Below, piece by piece: positions 62,549 through 64,000 of a stretch of 64,000 nt of DNA; position 1 is the first letter of the stretch; the number at the start of each line of letters is the position of its first letter. Where the stretch lies: the NCBI RefSeq assembly GCF_009765835.1, contig NZ_LMUS01000006.1, positions 1,260,438 to 1,324,437 on the forward strand. The letters run 5' to 3'. The position numbers and the translations under genes are program-made. A model generated the notes under the pieces. That model saw nothing but the letters and a program-made list of their open reading frames with translations, made no database searches and was not told the origin of the DNA. The DNA is from Granulicella sp. L56. GTDB lineage: Bacteria; Acidobacteriota; Terriglobia; Terriglobales; Acidobacteriaceae.

Positions 62549-64000
62549 ATGATGAGAACAAGAGTAAGACGTGCGGTGATGAATTCGGGATTATCCATCT
62601 TGTTTCTAATGTTTGGACTTCTTACTTTACCTGCCTGTGGACAGACAGTGACAGGTAAGTGGATGGCTCCCTATCGCGTGCTGGATAACGGCGAGAACGA
62701 CCGAATGCTTCTGGATCTTCGCCAGATCGGCGCACAAGTGAACGGAACCGTAACGACAATCGGCCACGTCTTCCAGTTGGAAGGAACGATGACTGGGAAT
62801 CACTTCGCAATGTTTACATCGAAACGTGATATCAAGCCGCGAATGGTAGGCGATGTAGCCGGCAATGAGCTGCACCTGACATGGGAGGGCCATCCTCTGG
62901 TGGCTGTGCCGGCCAAACCTGGAGATGAATACCCGACGTTCGAGCATATCGAGCCCCCAGCCCTGCACAACGTGCCCTACAACGGGCTGGCCAAGACTCC
63001 GCCTATGGGGTGGAATAGCTGGAATCTGTTCCAAAGCACGATTGACGATAAGACCGTCCGTGAGATTGCAGATGCGATGGTCACAAGCGGCATGCGAGAC
63101 GCCGGTTATGTCTACGTGAACATCGACGACACCTGGCAGGGAGTGCGCGATGCGCAAGGCAATCTTCAGCCGAACAAAAAATTCCCGGACATGAAGGCGC
63201 TTGCAGATTATGTGCATTCAAAGGGCCTGAAGCTTGGCATTTATTCCTCGCCCGGGCCGCGCACCTGTGCAGACTACCCGGGTAGCTATGGCCATGAAGA
63301 GCAGGATGCGAAGACCTATGCAGCATGGGGGATCGACTACCTTAAGTATGACTGGTGCGGCGCTCGCATGATCTACAGCAACGATGTTCTGCAACCTGTC
63401 TATCAGAAGATGGGCGACGCTCTTCTCAAGGCCGGGCGGCCCATCGTTTATAGCCTCTGCGAGTACGGCAACGGCCATGTCGAGACGTGGGGAGCGAAGG
63501 TAGGTGGAAACCTCTGGCGCACAACAGGAGATATCACTGATACATGGGCCCACATGATCGCGAACATTGAGAAGCAGGTTCCAACCGCGCCCTATGCAGG
63601 TCCGGGGCATTGGAACGATCCGGATATGCTCGAGATCGGCAACGGCCACATGACCGACGAGGAGTACCGAACCCACATGAGCCTATGGGCGTTGAGTGCT
63701 GGTCCGCTACTCGCTGGCAATGACATCCGCAGCATGACACCGGCAATCAAGGAGATTTTACTGAACCGTGAAGTAATCGCGGTGGATCAGGATGCATTGG
63801 GCAGGCAGGCAACTCCGGTAAAGAATGGAGACTTGGAAACGTGGGTGAAGCCGCTTGCCAATGGCTCGGTTGCAGTTGGCGTTGTGAATATGAGCGCCGC
63901 CGAGACCACCGCCAGCGTCAAGGCGAGCGACCTTGGGCTTGGCAACAAGGTCAAGTCGGCACGCGATCTCTGGAGGCATACGAACGTAAAGTTCCGCAAC
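62549..64000 (+). CDS. GH27 alpha-galactosidase (runs off window end)
   Basis: 484 codons are visible, open at the window edge. The start is 62549 or 62552 (two adjacent ATGs after GAGG at 62541-62544). A signal or lipoprotein leader (ILFLMFGLLTLPACGQ) is followed by a 100-residue beta domain and the GH27 barrel: KTPPMGWNSWNLFQ, YVNIDDTWQG, LKLGIYSSPGPRTCADYPGS, the nucleophile Asp in DYLKYDWCG, and the acid/base region GHWNDPDMLEIGN. It removes alpha-galactose from galactomannans or raffinose-type sugars. It follows GH28 by 42 bases, so the two are probably one transcript. Confidence 0.92.
   Translation, partial: MMRTRVRRAVMNSGLSILFLMFGLLTLPACGQTVTGKWMAPYRVLDNGENDRMLLDLRQIGAQVNGTVTTIGHVFQLEGTMTGNHFAMFTSKRDIKPRMVGDVAGNELHLTWEGHPLVAVPAKPGDEYPTFEHIEPPALHNVPYNGLAKTPPMGWNSWNLFQSTIDDKTVREIADAMVTSGMRDAGYVYVNIDDTWQGVRDAQGNLQPNKKFPDMKALADYVHSKGLKLGIYSSPGPRTCADYPGSYGHEEQDAKTYAAWGIDYLKYDWCGARMIYSNDVLQPVYQKMGDALLKAGRPIVYSLCEYGNGHVETWGAKVGGNLWRTTGDITDTWAHMIANIEKQVPTAPYAGPGHWNDPDMLEIGNGHMTDEEYRTHMSLWALSAGPLLAGNDIRSMTPAIKEILLNREVIAVDQDALGRQATPVKNGDLETWVKPLANGSVAVGVVNMSAAETTASVKASDLGLGNKVKSARDLWRHTNVKFRN

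Overview
The window looks like chromosomal DNA of an acidobacterium of the Granulicella/Edaphobacter/Terriglobus type. This rests on family content, not on a search: a TIGR03435-family secreted protein, an Oar-like carboxypeptidase-regulatory TonB-dependent receptor, a CadC-type winged helix fused to a TolB-like propeller, a PEP-CTERM protein, many secreted glycoside hydrolases, GC-rich codon use, and the ribosomal cluster ispE - tRNA-Gln - prs - rplY - pth - rpsF - rpsR - rplI.

Layout. 1-17,980 is mostly housekeeping: the 5' end of rpsA, a HIT protein, TPR and NTF2-like secreted proteins, purA, a membrane-fused spermidine synthase, mutM, an atypical ROK protein, sthA, thiE, and the yceD-rpmF-plsX cluster. 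18,100-25,400 holds a TauE/DUF1634 exporter pair, an SDR, and a partner-switching group (GAF-SpoIIE phosphatase, RsbW-like kinase and STAS antagonist) facing a second, membrane-anchored SpoIIE phosphatase and a PEP-CTERM protein. 25,800-29,970 is a probable sugar-acid operon: MFS transporter, YjhG/YagF-type dehydratase and FAH-fold dehydratase. 30,000-37,200 carries a lone MacB-type permease and the ribosomal/PRPP/ispE operon, which ends in a strong terminator. 37,270-40,070 is trpC-trpF-mug and ogt.

40,267-64,000 is a plant-polysaccharide region: GH78 rhamnosidase, TonB receptor, GH32, a broken malectin gene, CE15 esterase, GH3 with a PA14-like insert, a CadC/TolB-like regulator, GH28 and a GH27 gene that runs off the window. 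Together these fit breakdown of pectin side chains, glucuronoxylan esters, fructans and galactosides. Just right of GH78 lies the 3' half of a tRNA-Val(GAC), still followed by its terminator. Right of that are a decayed TniB-like ATPase, an IS21-type end, a broken receptor start and an IS110 stub. The simplest reading is that a genomic island entered a tRNA-Val gene and extends rightward beyond the window.

The most notable non-coding signal is a dispersed repeat with eight copies in the first 40 kb. It has a conserved 5' arm (GAAATACAGGGGTCTCTCC), a variable hairpin and a conserved 3' arm (GGTCGAGATGACGT), often preceded by a 9-10 bp 'ACCGAT' tandem module. Copies beside convergent or tandem genes lie just 3' of a gene and in its orientation. 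One copy sits inside a 260-bp set of nested perfect inverted repeats. No copy was noticed in the polysaccharide region. No CRISPR array or intact mobile element was seen.
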